A stretch of DNA of 64,000 bases from Spiribacter curvatus (GCF_000485905.1 NC_022664.1:1302001-1366000); one strand, 5' to 3'. Numbered from the stretch's first letter, positions 31,531 through 42,190 are shown. Numbers and translations: made by a program. Notes: generated by a model from the letters alone, not told the origin.

Positions 31531-32885
31531 GGGCCTGTCTCCTCATCCGGGCTGCACTGCAACAGCAGCCAGCGTGCCGTTCTCAATAACCGTGCATCCT
31601 GTCCATAAGCACCGACCAACTGAATACCCACCGGCATATCGTTGGGGCCTGTCAAAAGCGGCAGCGTAATCGCTGGGAGCCCACACAAGCTCCAGAGCGA
31701 GCAGAAGATCGGATCACCCGTCGTGCTCAGATCGGCGGGGGCCTCGCCCGGCGCCGCCGGGGTAATGATCGCGTCAAAACGCTCAAACAGAGGATCGAGG
31801 GCCTCGCGCAGCACCGGTTGCATATCCCGAGCTGCGAGGTAATCGACTGCTGCGATGCTGCGGCCCTGGTCCATTAATGCACCGAACGCATCACTCAGTT
31901 GATCCGTATCGCGCTCAGCGTAATGGCCGAGATTCCGCGTCATCTCACTGGCCATGATGGTTGCGAGCCATCCCGCGCTCCGACCGAATAAATCCGGCAG
32001 GGCCGCCTCAGTACCATGCTCACCGAGCAGATCGACCAGCTCTGCAAACCCCTCGGTTGTTGCCGGTTCAAGACGCTCACTGAATGGCGTATGGACCATC
32101 GCAATGTCGGGGGTAACCGGCGGCGCTGACAACGCCGTGTCCAGCAATGGTCCCGGATTCAATCCACAGTCGCGATCCTGACCATCCGGCCCCATCACCG
32201 TCGCGGCCAGAGCGACGTCCTCGACACTGCGGGCGAAAAACCCAACCTGATCAAGCGACTGGGCAGCCTTCAGCACACCCGTTCGTGGCACCGAGCCGAA
32301 GCTTGGCTTATACCCAATCACGCCGCAGTATGAGGCCGGGCGTATGACTGAGCCATTCGTCTGAGTACCGACGGCGAATGGCACCATGCCGGCCGCAACC
32401 GCCGCCGCGGAGCCGCTCGATGATCCACCCGGCGTACGTGCTGGATCGTGAGGATTCGTCGTGGGTCCGGGATGAAAGTACGCCAGTTCACTGGTGACGG
32501 TCTTACCCACAATCACCGCGCCCGCATTACGGAGCCGCTGTGTCAGCGTCGCATCCTGGGTAGGGCGTTGCCCCGCATCCAGTGAGGTGCCGTTTTCGGT
32601 CGGCATTCCACGCGCATCAATGATGTCCTTGAGGCCGATTGGAACCCCGTGGAGTGGGCCGAGGGGCAAACCCATTGCGCGCCGGCGATCGGCCTCTTTT
32701 GCCTGCATGAGCGCCTGCTGCGGGTCATAATGGGCCCACGCGTGCACACTTGGCTCTATGGCCTCGATCCGTGCCAGACAGGCTTTGGTAACCGTTTCGC
32801 TGCTCAACGCACCATCGGCCAAATGCCTCGCCATCTGCGACACCGTGAGGCTCGCCGGGTCTCCAATTTCTACGCGCTCAACCAT
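31527..32885 (-). CDS. amidase signature family hydrolase
   Basis: Amidohydrolase of 452 residues with the Ser-cisSer-Lys triad: Lys in IGLKDIIDARG (about residue 78), and the serines in TPGGSSSGSAAAVAAGMVPF and GTQTNGSVIRPAS. It resembles GatA-related amidases, but no gatB or gatC is adjacent, and the VPFAVGTQTNGSVIRPA region fits free-standing amidases. The start at ATG 32885 overlaps the dctM stop by 8 bases. Co-expression with a TRAP importer suggests it hydrolyses the imported compound or a related amide. Substrate unknown. Confidence 0.88.
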   Translation of the reverse strand: MVERVEIGDPASLTVSQMARHLADGALSSETVTKACLARIEAIEPSVHAWAHYDPQQALMQAKEADRRRAMGLPLGPLHGVPIGLKDIIDARGMPTENGTSLDAGQRPTQDATLTQRLRNAGAVIVGKTVTSELAYFHPGPTTNPHDPARTPGGSSSGSAAAVAAGMVPFAVGTQTNGSVIRPASYCGVIGYKPSFGSVPRTGVLKAAQSLDQVGFFARSVEDVALAATVMGPDGQDRDCGLNPGPLLDTALSAPPVTPDIAMVHTPFSERLEPATTEGFAELVDLLGEHGTEAALPDLFGRSAGWLATIMASEMTRNLGHYAERDTDQLSDAFGALMDQGRSIAAVDYLAARDMQPVLREALDPLFERFDAIITPAAPGEAPADLSTTGDPIFCSLWSLCGLPAITLPLLTGPNDMPVGIQLVGAYGQDARLLRTARWLLLQCSPDEETGP

Positions 32886-34296
32886 AAACAGTATCCGGAA
32901 GCCAGAAGACGATTTGCGGGAACACGTAAAGCACCACCATCGCGACGAGCACAAAGAAGAGGAATGGCATACAGCCTCTGAAAATGTCCACTAGATTCAC
33001 AGACGGTGGCGCAATCCCCTTGAGGTAATAGGCCGACATCGCCATCGGTGGCGTCAGGAATGAGGTCTGCAGGTTAAGCGCCACCAGGATCCCGAAGAAC
33101 AGCGGATCGACGCCGAAAATATCCAGCAACGGCAGGAAGATCGGCACGAATATGATGATGATCTCTGACCACTCGAGCGGCCACCCGAGCAGGAAAATGA
33201 TCAGCTGAGCGAGGATCAGGAAAGTAATGGTATTAAGGTCGAGCCCGACCACGAATTCTGTGATGAGATGCTCGCCACCCAGATAGGAAAATACCGACGA
33301 GAATGTCCAGGACCCCACAAAAAGCCAGCACACCATGGCCGTCGTCTTGAGGGTGAGATAAACCGAATCCCGCAGTTTATCCCAGGTTAGCGCCCGATAG
33401 ATCGCTGATAGCGCCAGCCCACCCAGCGCGCCTGCCGAAGCGGCCTCGGTTGGCGTGGCCAGACCGAATAGGATTGAGCCGAGGACGGCCAGGATGAGCA
33501 CCGCGAGGGGCACAAAGGACGTCAGGATCATCAGCAGTAGCCTGCTGTATGGCACGTCCCCAACCTCGTCATCGGTTGGCTTCGGCGCCACCGACGGCTG
33601 AAGAATACTCCGTATGACGATATAGCTGATATACAGGCCAGCCAGCAGCAGTCCCGGGAAGAGCGCTCCGGCGTAAAGCCGCACGATCGACGTGCCCGTT
33701 GCCGCTGCGTAAACAATCAGCATGATCGACGGTGGAATGAGGATCCCCAGGGTACCACCGGCACAAATGACGCCCGATGCGAATGCGTTGTTGTAACGCG
33801 CATTGAGCATCGCCGGTAGCGCCAGCAATCCCATCAATGTCACAACCGCGCCGACGATACCGGTCGCAGTCGCGAAGAGCGTACAGGTGATAAGCGCTGC
33901 AACGCCCATGGCGCCGGGCACTCGTCGCGCCGCGATATAAAGCGTGGAGAACAGGCGCTCCACGATGTTGGAGCGTTCGACGATATAGCCCATGAACAGA
34001 AACAGGGGCACCGCCGTCAGCACTTCGTTCGCCATGACCGAATAGGTCTGGTTGACGAATAAATCGAAAATGCGGTTGTTCAGAAATCCTTCAAGATAGG
34101 CCTGCCAGACTTCCCAGCCCTCAGCGCCCTGCTCCACCAGGCGGTCATAGGCACGCCACATCCGGCCTGGCTCAAAATAAGCAAAATAGCCGAAGGCGAT
34201 ACCCAGCGCCATCAGCGTAAAGGCGATGGGAAACCCCAGAAAGATCGAGAGGATGAAGACCCCTAACATCAGGATCCCGATTTGAGGATCGGTCAT
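32878..34296 (-). CDS. TRAP transporter large permease (DctM)
   Basis: Membrane protein of 472 residues with about 12-13 spans, forming the ion-coupled translocation channel of a TRAP importer. Family segments are FILSIFLGFPIAFTLMALGIAFGYF, FLFMGYIVERSNIVERLF, GGTLGILIPPSIMLIVYAAATGTSIVRLYAGALFPG and FLLGWPLEWSEIIIIFVPIFLPLL. The last resembles DctM proteins paired with 2-oxoacid or mannitol/chloroaromatic-type binding proteins. The ATG overlaps the dctQ stop as ATGA. The amidase start overlaps its own stop. Confidence 0.94.
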   Translation of the reverse strand: MTDPQIGILMLGVFILSIFLGFPIAFTLMALGIAFGYFAYFEPGRMWRAYDRLVEQGAEGWEVWQAYLEGFLNNRIFDLFVNQTYSVMANEVLTAVPLFLFMGYIVERSNIVERLFSTLYIAARRVPGAMGVAALITCTLFATATGIVGAVVTLMGLLALPAMLNARYNNAFASGVICAGGTLGILIPPSIMLIVYAAATGTSIVRLYAGALFPGLLLAGLYISYIVIRSILQPSVAPKPTDDEVGDVPYSRLLLMILTSFVPLAVLILAVLGSILFGLATPTEAASAGALGGLALSAIYRALTWDKLRDSVYLTLKTTAMVCWLFVGSWTFSSVFSYLGGEHLITEFVVGLDLNTITFLILAQLIIFLLGWPLEWSEIIIIFVPIFLPLLDIFGVDPLFFGILVALNLQTSFLTPPMAMSAYYLKGIAPPSVNLVDIFRGCMPFLFFVLVAMVVLYVFPQIVFWLPDTVYG

Positions 34297-34910
34297 CGTT
34301 CATTGCCTCCCGTGTCAGGTGCGGTGTCCAAAGCGTTGTCCGCGTAACCCTCACCGCCACTCTCGAGAAGCTGATCTTCCAATTCGGTCACGTCCTTGAC
34401 GTCGGCGGGCCATTCACCGGTGCGAAGGCAAACGAGGCAGCGGCAGACCTGGGCAATGCCTTGAATCAGAAGCAGCACGGCACCCACCACCATCATCGTC
34501 TTGAAATGGAAGATTGGAATCCCGGCCGGTGAAAAGGTACTCGTCTCCAGGTACTGCCAGGAGCGGGAAGCGTATTTCCAGCCGGAGAACACCAGCGCGA
34601 GGATGCCTGGAAAAAAGAACAGAAAATAAAGCGTCAACTCGACAGCAGCCTGGGTCCGTGGCTTCCAGAGCCGATAGAGAAAGTCACCTCGGACATGCGC
34701 ATTGCGCGAAAGCGTGTATGCCCCGCCAACCATGAACAGCGTGCCGTAGAGGATATACGACATGTCGTAGGCCCAGGCCGTCGGCGCATTGAAGAGATAA
34801 CGTGACACCACCTCATACCCCATTCCGAAGGCCATGAGCAGAATCAGCCAGGCGAAACTACGCCCAACCCAGGTGGTGAATCGATCAATCGTGTGGATGA
34901 TCTGGAGCAT
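34293..34910 (-). CDS. TRAP transporter small permease (DctQ)
   Basis: Four-span membrane protein of 205 residues, the small subunit of the importer. It has the DctQ pattern FTTWVGRSFAWLILLMAFGMGYEVVSRYLFNAPTAWAYDMSYILYG and the hydrophobic third and fourth spans, followed by an acidic cytoplasmic tail of about 45 residues (VTELEDQLLESGGEGYADN). The gene is separated from dctP by an 80-base gap holding a hairpin, and overlaps dctM. Confidence 0.92.
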   Translation of the reverse strand: MLQIIHTIDRFTTWVGRSFAWLILLMAFGMGYEVVSRYLFNAPTAWAYDMSYILYGTLFMVGGAYTLSRNAHVRGDFLYRLWKPRTQAAVELTLYFLFFFPGILALVFSGWKYASRSWQYLETSTFSPAGIPIFHFKTMMVVGAVLLLIQGIAQVCRCLVCLRTGEWPADVKDVTELEDQLLESGGEGYADNALDTAPDTGGNER

Positions 34911-34937
34911 AGATCACTCTTTTTCAGCCGATTGTCA

Positions 34938-34965
34938 TAAAACCACCCCGGTCGAGAGACCGGGG
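34938..34965 (-). terminator. hairpin between dctP and dctQ
   Basis: On the minus strand CCCCGGTC (34958-34965) and GACCGGGG (34946-34953) form an 8-base stem with a TCTC loop, followed by TGGTTTTA. It may act as a partial terminator or mRNA stabiliser that keeps binding protein levels above the permeases. Confidence 0.7.
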
Positions 34966-34990
34966 CGGATCAGTTGGCGGATCACCCGAT

Positions 34991-36163
34991 TTACATGTTG
35001 AGCCGGCCGGGGAAGAAGTGCTCGTAGGCGAGCTGCAGATCCGGCTGGTTCATGAGCTCATAGAATACGGTCCGCTCAACCCAGGCTTTCTGACTTTCCA
35101 TGACACGGCGCATGAAGTCGTCTTCTTCCAGCCTCGGAATGAGTGTGCTCCAGGCCTCCAGCTGTGCTTCCAGGATTTCGTCGGAAGTCCGATGTACGGT
35201 CACACCAGACTCGGTCTGCATCGTCTCAAGGTCGGCTGAGTACCGATCCAGCGCGCTGGCCGTGTTCGACGTTGAGGCCGCCTCGACCGCATGCAGAAGG
35301 ATCGCCTGCAGGTCGTCGTCCAGGCTCTCGAGCATGTCGCGGTTGAACAGCCACTCAAAGGACTCACTGGCCTGATGGTAAGAGCCCAGATAATAGTTTT
35401 TAGCGACATCCTGCGCACCGAAATCACTATCGGACGACGGGTTGTTGAATTCGAAGGCGTCGATAACGCCCCGCTCCATCGCTGGCACAATCTCGCCGCC
35501 GGGGAGCTGAGCAACTGACATGCCCATCTCATTGAGCAGATCAGCGGCAAGACCCACGGTCCGGTACTTCAGACCCTGGATGTCCTCGACCGAGGTGACA
35601 TCACTGTTTTTGAACCAACCAAATGGCTGGGATGGCATCGGAAAACCAAATTGACCGACCACGTTCAGACCCATGATGTCCTGGGTGAGCTCGCGGTACA
35701 GCTCTTTGCCGCCGCCGGCATACCACCACGCCATCATGTTGTTCGCATCGCCACCCCAGACCGGACCAGTGCCGAACAGCGAAGCGGCGTTATTTTTGCC
35801 ATACCAGTAGACCGGCACTTCATGGCCGATATCGATGATCCCGTCGCTGACTGCGTCAATGACCTGAAAGGCCCCCACGATGGCGCCAGCCGGAAGCAGA
35901 TCAATCTGTATCCGCCCGCCCGACATGCTGTGCACGCGATCCACGTATTCTTGGGCAAAATCGTTCCAGATATTGCCGCCGCCCCAGGCCGTCTGCATTT
36001 TCAGCACGATTGGCGACTGGGCGTGCACATACGGTGCACCGACGACTGCCGTGCCCGCAGCGATGCCGCCGGCCGCAGAGAGGCTGCTCTTCAGAAATTT
36101 CCGGCGCGAACCATCCGGCTCTGCCGCGTTTGCATTGACATGATCCACTCTAGACTCGGTCAT
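34991..36163 (-). CDS. TRAP transporter substrate-binding protein, 2-oxoacid (TakP)-like
   Basis: Periplasmic binding protein of 390 residues. The N terminus has a Tat motif, SRRKFLKSSLSAAGGIAAGTAVVG, cleaved near VHAQS, so export is probably through Tat as a folded protein. The body shows TakP-like features: TAWGGGNIWNDFAQEYVDRV, MMAWWYAGGGKELYREL, GLKYRTVGLAADLLNEMGM and LPGGEIVPAMERGVIDAFEFNNP, where the family's ligand/metal residues lie. TakP-type proteins bind 2-oxoacids, but related ones bind other carboxylates. A GAGGAGGAGAG ribosome-binding site is present. It follows glcB on the same strand by about 150 bases, in which an ACCGGC-GCCGGT hairpin (36228-36249) lies. Confidence 0.92.
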   Translation of the reverse strand: MTESRVDHVNANAAEPDGSRRKFLKSSLSAAGGIAAGTAVVGAPYVHAQSPIVLKMQTAWGGGNIWNDFAQEYVDRVHSMSGGRIQIDLLPAGAIVGAFQVIDAVSDGIIDIGHEVPVYWYGKNNAASLFGTGPVWGGDANNMMAWWYAGGGKELYRELTQDIMGLNVVGQFGFPMPSQPFGWFKNSDVTSVEDIQGLKYRTVGLAADLLNEMGMSVAQLPGGEIVPAMERGVIDAFEFNNPSSDSDFGAQDVAKNYYLGSYHQASESFEWLFNRDMLESLDDDLQAILLHAVEAASTSNTASALDRYSADLETMQTESGVTVHRTSDEILEAQLEAWSTLIPRLEEDDFMRRVMESQKAWVERTVFYELMNQPDLQLAYEHFFPGRLNM

Positions 36164-36315
36164 GCTGCACTCTCCTCCTCATTGTTGTAACGCACCCCAT
36201 CGTTGCAGGGCACTCTCAGCACCAGTCACCGGCCTCGCAGGACGCCGGTAATCAGTCTGCCCTCGAAATACACCATATCTGTGCCATTCGAGCAAATCAC
36301 ATTTGCCATCAATGC

Positions 36316-38493
36316 CTAAGCCTGGGACTGGGCCTTCAGTGTCAGGCGATGAGCGTGCAGCAGCGGCTCGGTGTAACCACTCGGCTGCTCGCGGCCCTTG
36401 AAGACGAGATCGCAGGCCGCCTCGAAAGCCCTGCCGTCGAATCCCGGCCCCATCGGGGTATAGGTCGGATCGTCGGCATTCTGGCGGTCCACCACTGCCG
36501 CCATACGCTTCATCGCCTCCATGACCTGGGTCTCGGTCACAATTCCGTGATAGAGCCAGTTGGCGATGTGCTGGCTGGAGATACGTAGCGTCGCACGGTC
36601 CTCCATCAGACCAATGTCACTGATGTCCGGGACCTTCGAGCAACCCACCCCATGATCGATCCAGCGCACCACATAGCCGAGGATGCCCTGACAGTTGTTA
36701 TCGAGTTCCGCAGCAACCTCCACCTCACTCCAGTCGGTGTCGGTCGCGACTGGAATCGTCAGCAGATCGTCGATGTCGGCCCGTGACTGGCCGGCCAGTT
36801 CGGTCTGGCGCGCCCGGACGTCCACCTGATGGTAGTGCGTGGCGTGCAACGTGGCCGCCGTCGGCGACGGCACCCAGGCGCAGTTGGCACCCGCCCGCGG
36901 ATGGCCGATCTTGGCGTCGAGCATATCGGCCATCCGGTCCGGCATGGGCCACATGCCCTTACCGATCTGGGCATGACCGGCCAGACCACAGGCGAGGCCC
37001 GTATCGACGTTCCAGTCCTCGTAGGCATTGAGCCAACGGGATTGCTTCATGGCGGCCTTCCGGATCATCGGCCCGGCCTCCATGCTGGTGTGGATCTCGT
37101 CACCGGTGCGATCCAGGAAGCCGGTGTTGATGAAGATCAGCCGCTCACGGGCCTCGTGGATGCAGCGCTTGAGGTTGAGCGTTGTCCGCCGCTCCTCGTC
37201 CATGACCCCGATCTTGAGGGTGTTCTCCGCCAGCCCGAGGATCTGCTCGACCTGCGCGAATAGCGCCACCGTGAGGGCGACTTCATCCGGCCCGTGCATC
37301 TTCGGCTTGACGATATACACACTTCCGGTCCGGCTGTTGCCGCCCTCGCGCTTAAGATCATGCATGGCGATCAGCGATGTGCACAGCGCATCCAGAATGC
37401 CCTCCGGGATCTCGTTGCCATTGGCGTCAAGAACCGCCGGCGTGGTCATCAGATGGCCGACATTGCGCACCAGCATCAGGCTGCGGCCCTGGAGACTGAA
37501 CGGATCCCCACCCGCGCCGGTGTAGTGCCGGTCGGCATTGAGCGTTCGGATCACCTCCCGCCCCTGCTTATAGAAACGCTCCTCCAGATCGCCCCGCATC
37601 AGGCCCAGCCAGTTGGCGTAGACAAGCGCCTTGTCCTCGCCATCCACGGCAGCGACCGAGTCCTCGCAGTCCTGAATCGAGGTGATTGCCGATTCCATCA
37701 CCAGATCGCGAACCCCGGCTGGATGAGTGCGACCAATGGGATCGGAGGAATCGATGCTGATCTCGACATGCAGCCCGTGGCGGCGCAGCAGCACGGCAGT
37801 CGGCGCCGATGCATCGCCGGCAAAGCCGACCCACTGTGCCGGCTCGGCGAGGCCGGTATCACCGCCCTCGCCGATCGTCACACGCAGGGTCTCTCCCGCC
37901 TCACCCTCGACGATGCGATAGGCGGTGACATCACCGTGACTGCCGGCCGCCAATGGGAAGTTGGCGTCCAGAAATGCCGTTGCCCAGGCCACCACGTGAC
38001 GGGCGCGTTCCGGGTTGAATTCAGTGCGCCGCTCGATGCCTTCATTGTCGGGGATCACATCGGTGCCGTAGAGCGCATCGTAGAGGCTTCCCCAGCGCGC
38101 ATTGGCGGCGTTCAGCGCGTAGCGTGCGTTGTTGAGGGGTACAACCAGCTGCGGGCCTGCGATCTCAGCGACTTCGGCATCCACGTGCGCCGTTGTCACC
38201 TGCACATCATCCACCGGCGGCTGCAGATAACCGATCTCCTCGAGAAAACCGCGATAGGCCGGCGCGGCATGCTGCCCGGGATGCTGGCGATGCCACTCAT
38301 CGATCTGCGCCTGAAGCGTGTCGCGCTGTGCGAGCAACGCGTGGTTGCGCGGGCCCAGCTCGCTGACCAGCGTCGCCAGCCCTTCCCAGAAATGGGCCTC
38401 ATCAACGCCCGTACCGACGATAGCCGACTGGCTGATGAGGTCATAAAGTGGCTTCGCCACCTGGAGCCCCGCTCGCTGAACACGCTCTGTCAT
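36316..38493 (-). CDS. glcB: malate synthase G
   Basis: Monomeric malate synthase of 725 residues (E. coli 723) condensing glyoxylate with acetyl-CoA. Recognised from [16 protein letters not shown] at the start, [12 protein letters not shown]-like [68 protein letters not shown] and [15 protein letters not shown], the last near the catalytic Asp region. The frame continues upstream for 264 codons antisense to sthA without family similarity. The ATG at 38493 has a GGGGACGAG ribosome-binding site. No aceA or glycolate oxidase gene is present in the window. Confidence 0.95.
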   Translation of the reverse strand: MTERVQRAGLQVAKPLYDLISQSAIVGTGVDEAHFWEGLATLVSELGPRNHALLAQRDTLQAQIDEWHRQHPGQHAAPAYRGFLEEIGYLQPPVDDVQVTTAHVDAEVAEIAGPQLVVPLNNARYALNAANARWGSLYDALYGTDVIPDNEGIERRTEFNPERARHVVAWATAFLDANFPLAAGSHGDVTAYRIVEGEAGETLRVTIGEGGDTGLAEPAQWVGFAGDASAPTAVLLRRHGLHVEISIDSSDPIGRTHPAGVRDLVMESAITSIQDCEDSVAAVDGEDKALVYANWLGLMRGDLEERFYKQGREVIRTLNADRHYTGAGGDPFSLQGRSLMLVRNVGHLMTTPAVLDANGNEIPEGILDALCTSLIAMHDLKREGGNSRTGSVYIVKPKMHGPDEVALTVALFAQVEQILGLAENTLKIGVMDEERRTTLNLKRCIHEARERLIFINTGFLDRTGDEIHTSMEAGPMIRKAAMKQSRWLNAYEDWNVDTGLACGLAGHAQIGKGMWPMPDRMADMLDAKIGHPRAGANCAWVPSPTAATLHATHYHQVDVRARQTELAGQSRADIDDLLTIPVATDTDWSEVEVAAELDNNCQGILGYVVRWIDHGVGCSKVPDISDIGLMEDRATLRISSQHIANWLYHGIVTETQVMEAMKRMAAVVDRQNADDPTYTPMGPGFDGRAFEAACDLVFKGREQPSGYTEPLLHAHRLTLKAQSQA

Positions 38494-38524
38494 TAACTCG
38501 TCCCCGTCATGATCGATGTGAATG

Positions 38525-38552
38525 TTGTTCTCTAATACGATGTCGCTAAAAT
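38525..38552 (+). promoter_or_regulatory. sthA promoter
   Basis: TTGTTC (38525-38530), 16-base spacer, TAAAAT (38547-38552). Start of transcription near 38559, leaving a short leader with GGGAGG. Confidence 0.55.
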
Positions 38553-38565
38553 AAAGCAGATCGCC

Positions 38566-38571
38566 GGGAGG
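38566..38571 (+). promoter_or_regulatory. ribosome-binding site that decides the sthA start
   Basis: GGGAGG abuts the ATG at 38572, too close to use, but lies 9 bases from the next in-frame ATG at 38581. The latter is therefore the likely start. Confidence 0.65.
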
Positions 38572-38580
38572 ATGAACCCC

Positions 38581-39978
38581 ATGGATGACGCCCACTACGA
38601 CACACTCGTCCTCGGCAGCGGCCCCGCCGGCGAAGGCGCGGCGATGAAACTCGCCAAGGGCGGGCAACGCGTGGCGATGGTTGAGCGCCACCGTGAAGTG
38701 GGCGGCGGCTGTACCCACTGGGGTACGATTCCCTCCAAGGCACTGCGCCACAATGTCCGACGGCTGATGGAGTACAACAGCTCCCCCCTGTTCCGGGAGG
38801 CGGGGGAACCACGCCACCTGTCCTTTCAGACAATGCTCCACCATGCCCGTCGCGTCATCGATCAGCAGGTCGGCCTGAGAAGCGGTTTCTATCAGCGCAA
38901 CGACGTCCCCGTACTCACTGGGGCGGCCCGCTTTGAGGACGAACACACGCTGGCGCTGACCGGCATCGATGGTCGCACCCACCGGCTGACCGCCCGGCAT
39001 TTCCTGATCGCGACTGGCTCCCGTCCATATCGACCGGCAGATGTGGACTTCAGTCACCCGCGGATCCATGACAGCGATCAGATCCTGTCGCTCGAACACA
39101 CCCCGCGTAGCGTGATCATCTACGGGGCCGGTGTCATCGGCAGCGAGTACGCTTCGATCTTCCGCGGGCTGGGCGTCAAGGTCGATCTGATCAACACCCG
39201 AGAGCGCATGCTTGCGTTCCTCGACGATGAGATATCCGACGCTATTTCCTATCACCTCCGCGAGCACGGCGTCCTGATCCGGCACCGCGAGCAGTACCAG
39301 TCCATCCAGGCCGATGACGAAGGCGTCACCCTGGCGCTGCAGTCGGGCAAACGGGTACGCGGCGATCTACTCCTCTGGGCCAATGGCCGCAGCGGCAACA
39401 CCGACGGAATGGGTCTCGAAGCCATCGGTATCCAACCCAACGGACGCGGTCAGGTCGACGTCAACGACAATTTCCAGACCGCACAACCTCATATCTACGC
39501 GATCGGCGATGTCATCGGCTATCCCAGCCTTGCCAGCGCCGCCTACGACCAGGGCCGGTACGCGGCGACGCATATGCTCGACGGACACTGCGATTATCGA
39601 CTCGCCCATGATGTCCCGACCGGCATCTACACCATCCCCGAGATCAGCTCCGTCGGTCAGACCGAGCGCGAGCTCACCGACGCTCAGGTGCCTTACGAGA
39701 TCGGACATGCGTTCTTCAAGGATCTGGCGCGCGCTCAGATTTCCGGCCAGACCATGGGCATGCTCAAGCTATTGTTCCACGCCGATACGCTGGAACTGCT
39801 CGGGATCCACTGCTTTGGCGACCAGGCCGCCGAGATCGTGCACATCGGTCAGGCGATCATGGCGCAGCCGGCACCGAACAACACGCTGCGCTATTTTCTG
39901 AATACGACCTTCAACTACCCGACCATGGCTGAGGGCTACCGGGTTGCAGCGCTCAACGGTTATAACCGCGTCGCCTGA
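38581..39978 (+). CDS. sthA: soluble NAD(P)+ transhydrogenase (Si-specific)
   Basis: FAD flavoprotein of 465 residues (E. coli SthA 466) that moves hydride between NADPH and NAD+. The FAD site is [19 protein letters not shown]. The redox-disulfide position of the related lipoamide dehydrogenases reads [16 protein letters not shown], with only one of the two Cys, as is normal for SthA. The NAD(P) Rossmann motif is [19 protein letters not shown], and [20 protein letters not shown] binds FAD. The start at 38581 is set by ribosome-binding-site spacing. Divergent from glcB. Confidence 0.95.
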   Translation: MDDAHYDTLVLGSGPAGEGAAMKLAKGGQRVAMVERHREVGGGCTHWGTIPSKALRHNVRRLMEYNSSPLFREAGEPRHLSFQTMLHHARRVIDQQVGLRSGFYQRNDVPVLTGAARFEDEHTLALTGIDGRTHRLTARHFLIATGSRPYRPADVDFSHPRIHDSDQILSLEHTPRSVIIYGAGVIGSEYASIFRGLGVKVDLINTRERMLAFLDDEISDAISYHLREHGVLIRHREQYQSIQADDEGVTLALQSGKRVRGDLLLWANGRSGNTDGMGLEAIGIQPNGRGQVDVNDNFQTAQPHIYAIGDVIGYPSLASAAYDQGRYAATHMLDGHCDYRLAHDVPTGIYTIPEISSVGQTERELTDAQVPYEIGHAFFKDLARAQISGQTMGMLKLLFHADTLELLGIHCFGDQAAEIVHIGQAIMAQPAPNNTLRYFLNTTFNYPTMAEGYRVAALNGYNRVA

Positions 39979-40111
39979 TTGAGCCATTGGAAAGGGAGCG
40001 CTCAAGGCGCCGCCAGGCCTCGCGGAATGCACGCTCGAATGCGCGCCCGCGTAACCTCACGGCAATCAATCTGGTCTATCCTCGGGTGTTGATTCAAAGG
40101 ACAGGGACGCA

Positions 40112-42190
40112 ATGCAAGCCGACAACCTCAACCAACCGGCCCTCTACCTCAACCGCCAACTCAGCCTGCTGGCATTCAACGAGCGGGTCATGGCACAGGC
40201 CGCCGATCTGTCCAACCCCCTTCTCGAGCGACTGAAATTCCTGTGTATCGCCAGCTCGAATCTCGATGAGTTCTTCGAGATACGGGTCGCCGGACTGCGT
40301 CAGGCCCGGGAGCTGGGCGTGGGACAGAGTGGACCGGATAATCGGTCACCCCAGCAGATCCTGCGCGAGATCAGCGAGCGCACTCATGCGCTGGTGGACG
40401 AGCAGTATCGGCTCCTGAATGACGAGGTCACGCCGGCCCTGGCTGAGGCGGGCATCCGCTTTCTGCGCCGCAACGAATGGACCGGCGAGCAGCAGGACTG
40501 GATCCGCGCCTATTTCGAGACCGAATTGCTGCCGATCCTGAGTCCGCTGGGGCTGGACCCGGCTCACCCCTTCCCGCAGGTGCTCAATAAGAGCCTGAAC
40601 TTCATGGTGTCGCTGGAGGGTAAGGATGCCTTTGGCCGCAGCAGTGGCATGGCCGTGGTCCAGGCGCCCCGGGCGCTGCCACGGATCATCAAGCTGCCCT
40701 CGGAGCTGGATGGGGGCGGCGCCTGTGACTTCGTATTCCTGTCATCGATCATTCATGCCCACGTCACTGATCTTTTCCCGGGCATGAAAACCACCGGCTG
40801 CTATCAGTTCCGCGTCACGCGCAACTCCGATCTCTACGTCGACGAAGAGGAGATCGACGATCTGCTCCGGGCGATGGAGGGCGAACTGCCCTCGCGCCGC
40901 TATGGCGACGCGGTACGGCTCGAGGTGGCGGCGAACTGTCCTGAGCATATGGCCAGCTTCCTGCTTGAGGAATTCGAGCTCGAGCCCGAGGCGCTCTATC
41001 AGGTCAACGGTCCCGTCAATCTCAACCGCCTGCTCGCGGTCTGTGACCTGGTTGACCGTCCCGATCTGAAATACCCCGGTTTTACACCGGGACTACCGGC
41101 GGAGCTCAGTCACAGCGGGGATATCTTCAAGGTCATGCGGCGGCGCGATGTCCTGCTGCATCACCCCTTCGAGTCGTTCGCGCCGGTGATCGAGTTACTC
41201 CGCCAGGCCGCTCAGGATCCAGATGTTCTGGCGATCAAACAGACCCTCTACCGAACGGGGCCCGACTCGGCGGTGGTCGATCACCTGGTGACGGCGGCCC
41301 GCGCCGGCAAGGAGGTCACCGTGGTCGTTGAGCTCCGTGCCCGCTTCGACGAGGCAGCGAACATCGGTCTGGCGAACCGGCTGCAGGAGGCCGGCGCCCA
41401 TGTCGTCTATGGCGTGGTGGGGCATAAAACGCATGCCAAGATGATGTTGATCGTCCGCCGTGAGGGTCGCCGCCTTCGGCATTATGTGCACCTCGGCACC
41501 GGCAACTATCACTCGCGGACCGCAAGGCTTTATACCGACTATGGTCTGATGACGACCCGATCTGCGATCGGTCAGGACGTCCATCGTGTCTTTCTGCAGC
41601 TCACCAGTCTGGGGAAGGTATCGGCACTGAACCACCTGCTCGAGTCACCCTTCACGCTGCATCCAGGGATGCTCGAGAAGATCGCCCGGGAGCAGGCCCA
41701 TGCCGAGGCCGGGCGCCCCGGGCGCATCATCGTGAAGGTCAATTCGCTGGTCGAGCCGAGAGTGATCCGGGCGCTTTATGCCGCCTCCCAGGCAGGCGTT
41801 GAAATCGATCTGATCGTGCGCGGTATGTGCTGCCTGCGACCCGGCGTCGAGGGCGTGAGTGAGACCATTCGTGTTCGCTCGATCATTGGCCGCTTCCTCG
41901 AGCACACCCGAGTCTTTTATTTCGCCAACAACGGCGATCCGGACCTTTTCTGCAGCTCTGCCGACTGGATGGAGCGCAATTTCTTCCGCCGTGTCGAGGC
42001 CGCTTTCCCGGTACTCGATGCCGAGCTGCGGGATCGGGTGCTGGCCGATCTGCAGACCTATCTCGCGGATAACAGCCAGGCCTGGGTGTTGGACTCCGAG
42101 GGTCGCTATGAGCGGCTGACGCCCGGTGATGAGGAGGAAGCCGTCAGTGCTCAGCACGCCCTGCTGGAGGGCTATGGCGAGGGCAGCTGA
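40112..42190 (+). CDS. ppk: polyphosphate kinase 1
   Basis: Enzyme of 692 residues that polymerises the gamma-phosphate of ATP into polyphosphate. The N-terminal domain starts LYLNRQLSLLAFNERVMAQA, followed by the head domain and two PLD-like catalytic domains. The autophosphorylated His is in GHKTHAKMMLI (about residue 440), and the second essential His is in HLGTGNYHSRTARLYTDYG. The GMCCLRPGVEG motif lies in the C2 domain. An AGGACAGGGA ribosome-binding site is present. Its TGA abuts the stop of the convergent ppx exopolyphosphatase gene with no intergenic base. Confidence 0.96.
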   Translation: MQADNLNQPALYLNRQLSLLAFNERVMAQAADLSNPLLERLKFLCIASSNLDEFFEIRVAGLRQARELGVGQSGPDNRSPQQILREISERTHALVDEQYRLLNDEVTPALAEAGIRFLRRNEWTGEQQDWIRAYFETELLPILSPLGLDPAHPFPQVLNKSLNFMVSLEGKDAFGRSSGMAVVQAPRALPRIIKLPSELDGGGACDFVFLSSIIHAHVTDLFPGMKTTGCYQFRVTRNSDLYVDEEEIDDLLRAMEGELPSRRYGDAVRLEVAANCPEHMASFLLEEFELEPEALYQVNGPVNLNRLLAVCDLVDRPDLKYPGFTPGLPAELSHSGDIFKVMRRRDVLLHHPFESFAPVIELLRQAAQDPDVLAIKQTLYRTGPDSAVVDHLVTAARAGKEVTVVVELRARFDEAANIGLANRLQEAGAHVVYGVVGHKTHAKMMLIVRREGRRLRHYVHLGTGNYHSRTARLYTDYGLMTTRSAIGQDVHRVFLQLTSLGKVSALNHLLESPFTLHPGMLEKIAREQAHAEAGRPGRIIVKVNSLVEPRVIRALYAASQAGVEIDLIVRGMCCLRPGVEGVSETIRVRSIIGRFLEHTRVFYFANNGDPDLFCSSADWMERNFFRRVEAAFPVLDAELRDRVLADLQTYLADNSQAWVLDSEGRYERLTPGDEEEAVSAQHALLEGYGEGS

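Noticed and set aside
38494-39285. N-terminal extension of glcB antisense to sthA
   Set aside because: The extra 264 codons show no malate synthase similarity, and the ATG at 38493 has a good ribosome-binding site and gives the family length.
39979-40005. TTGAGC-GCTCAA hairpin after sthA as a terminator
   Set aside because: The stem is only 6 bases with a 15-base loop and no T tract follows.
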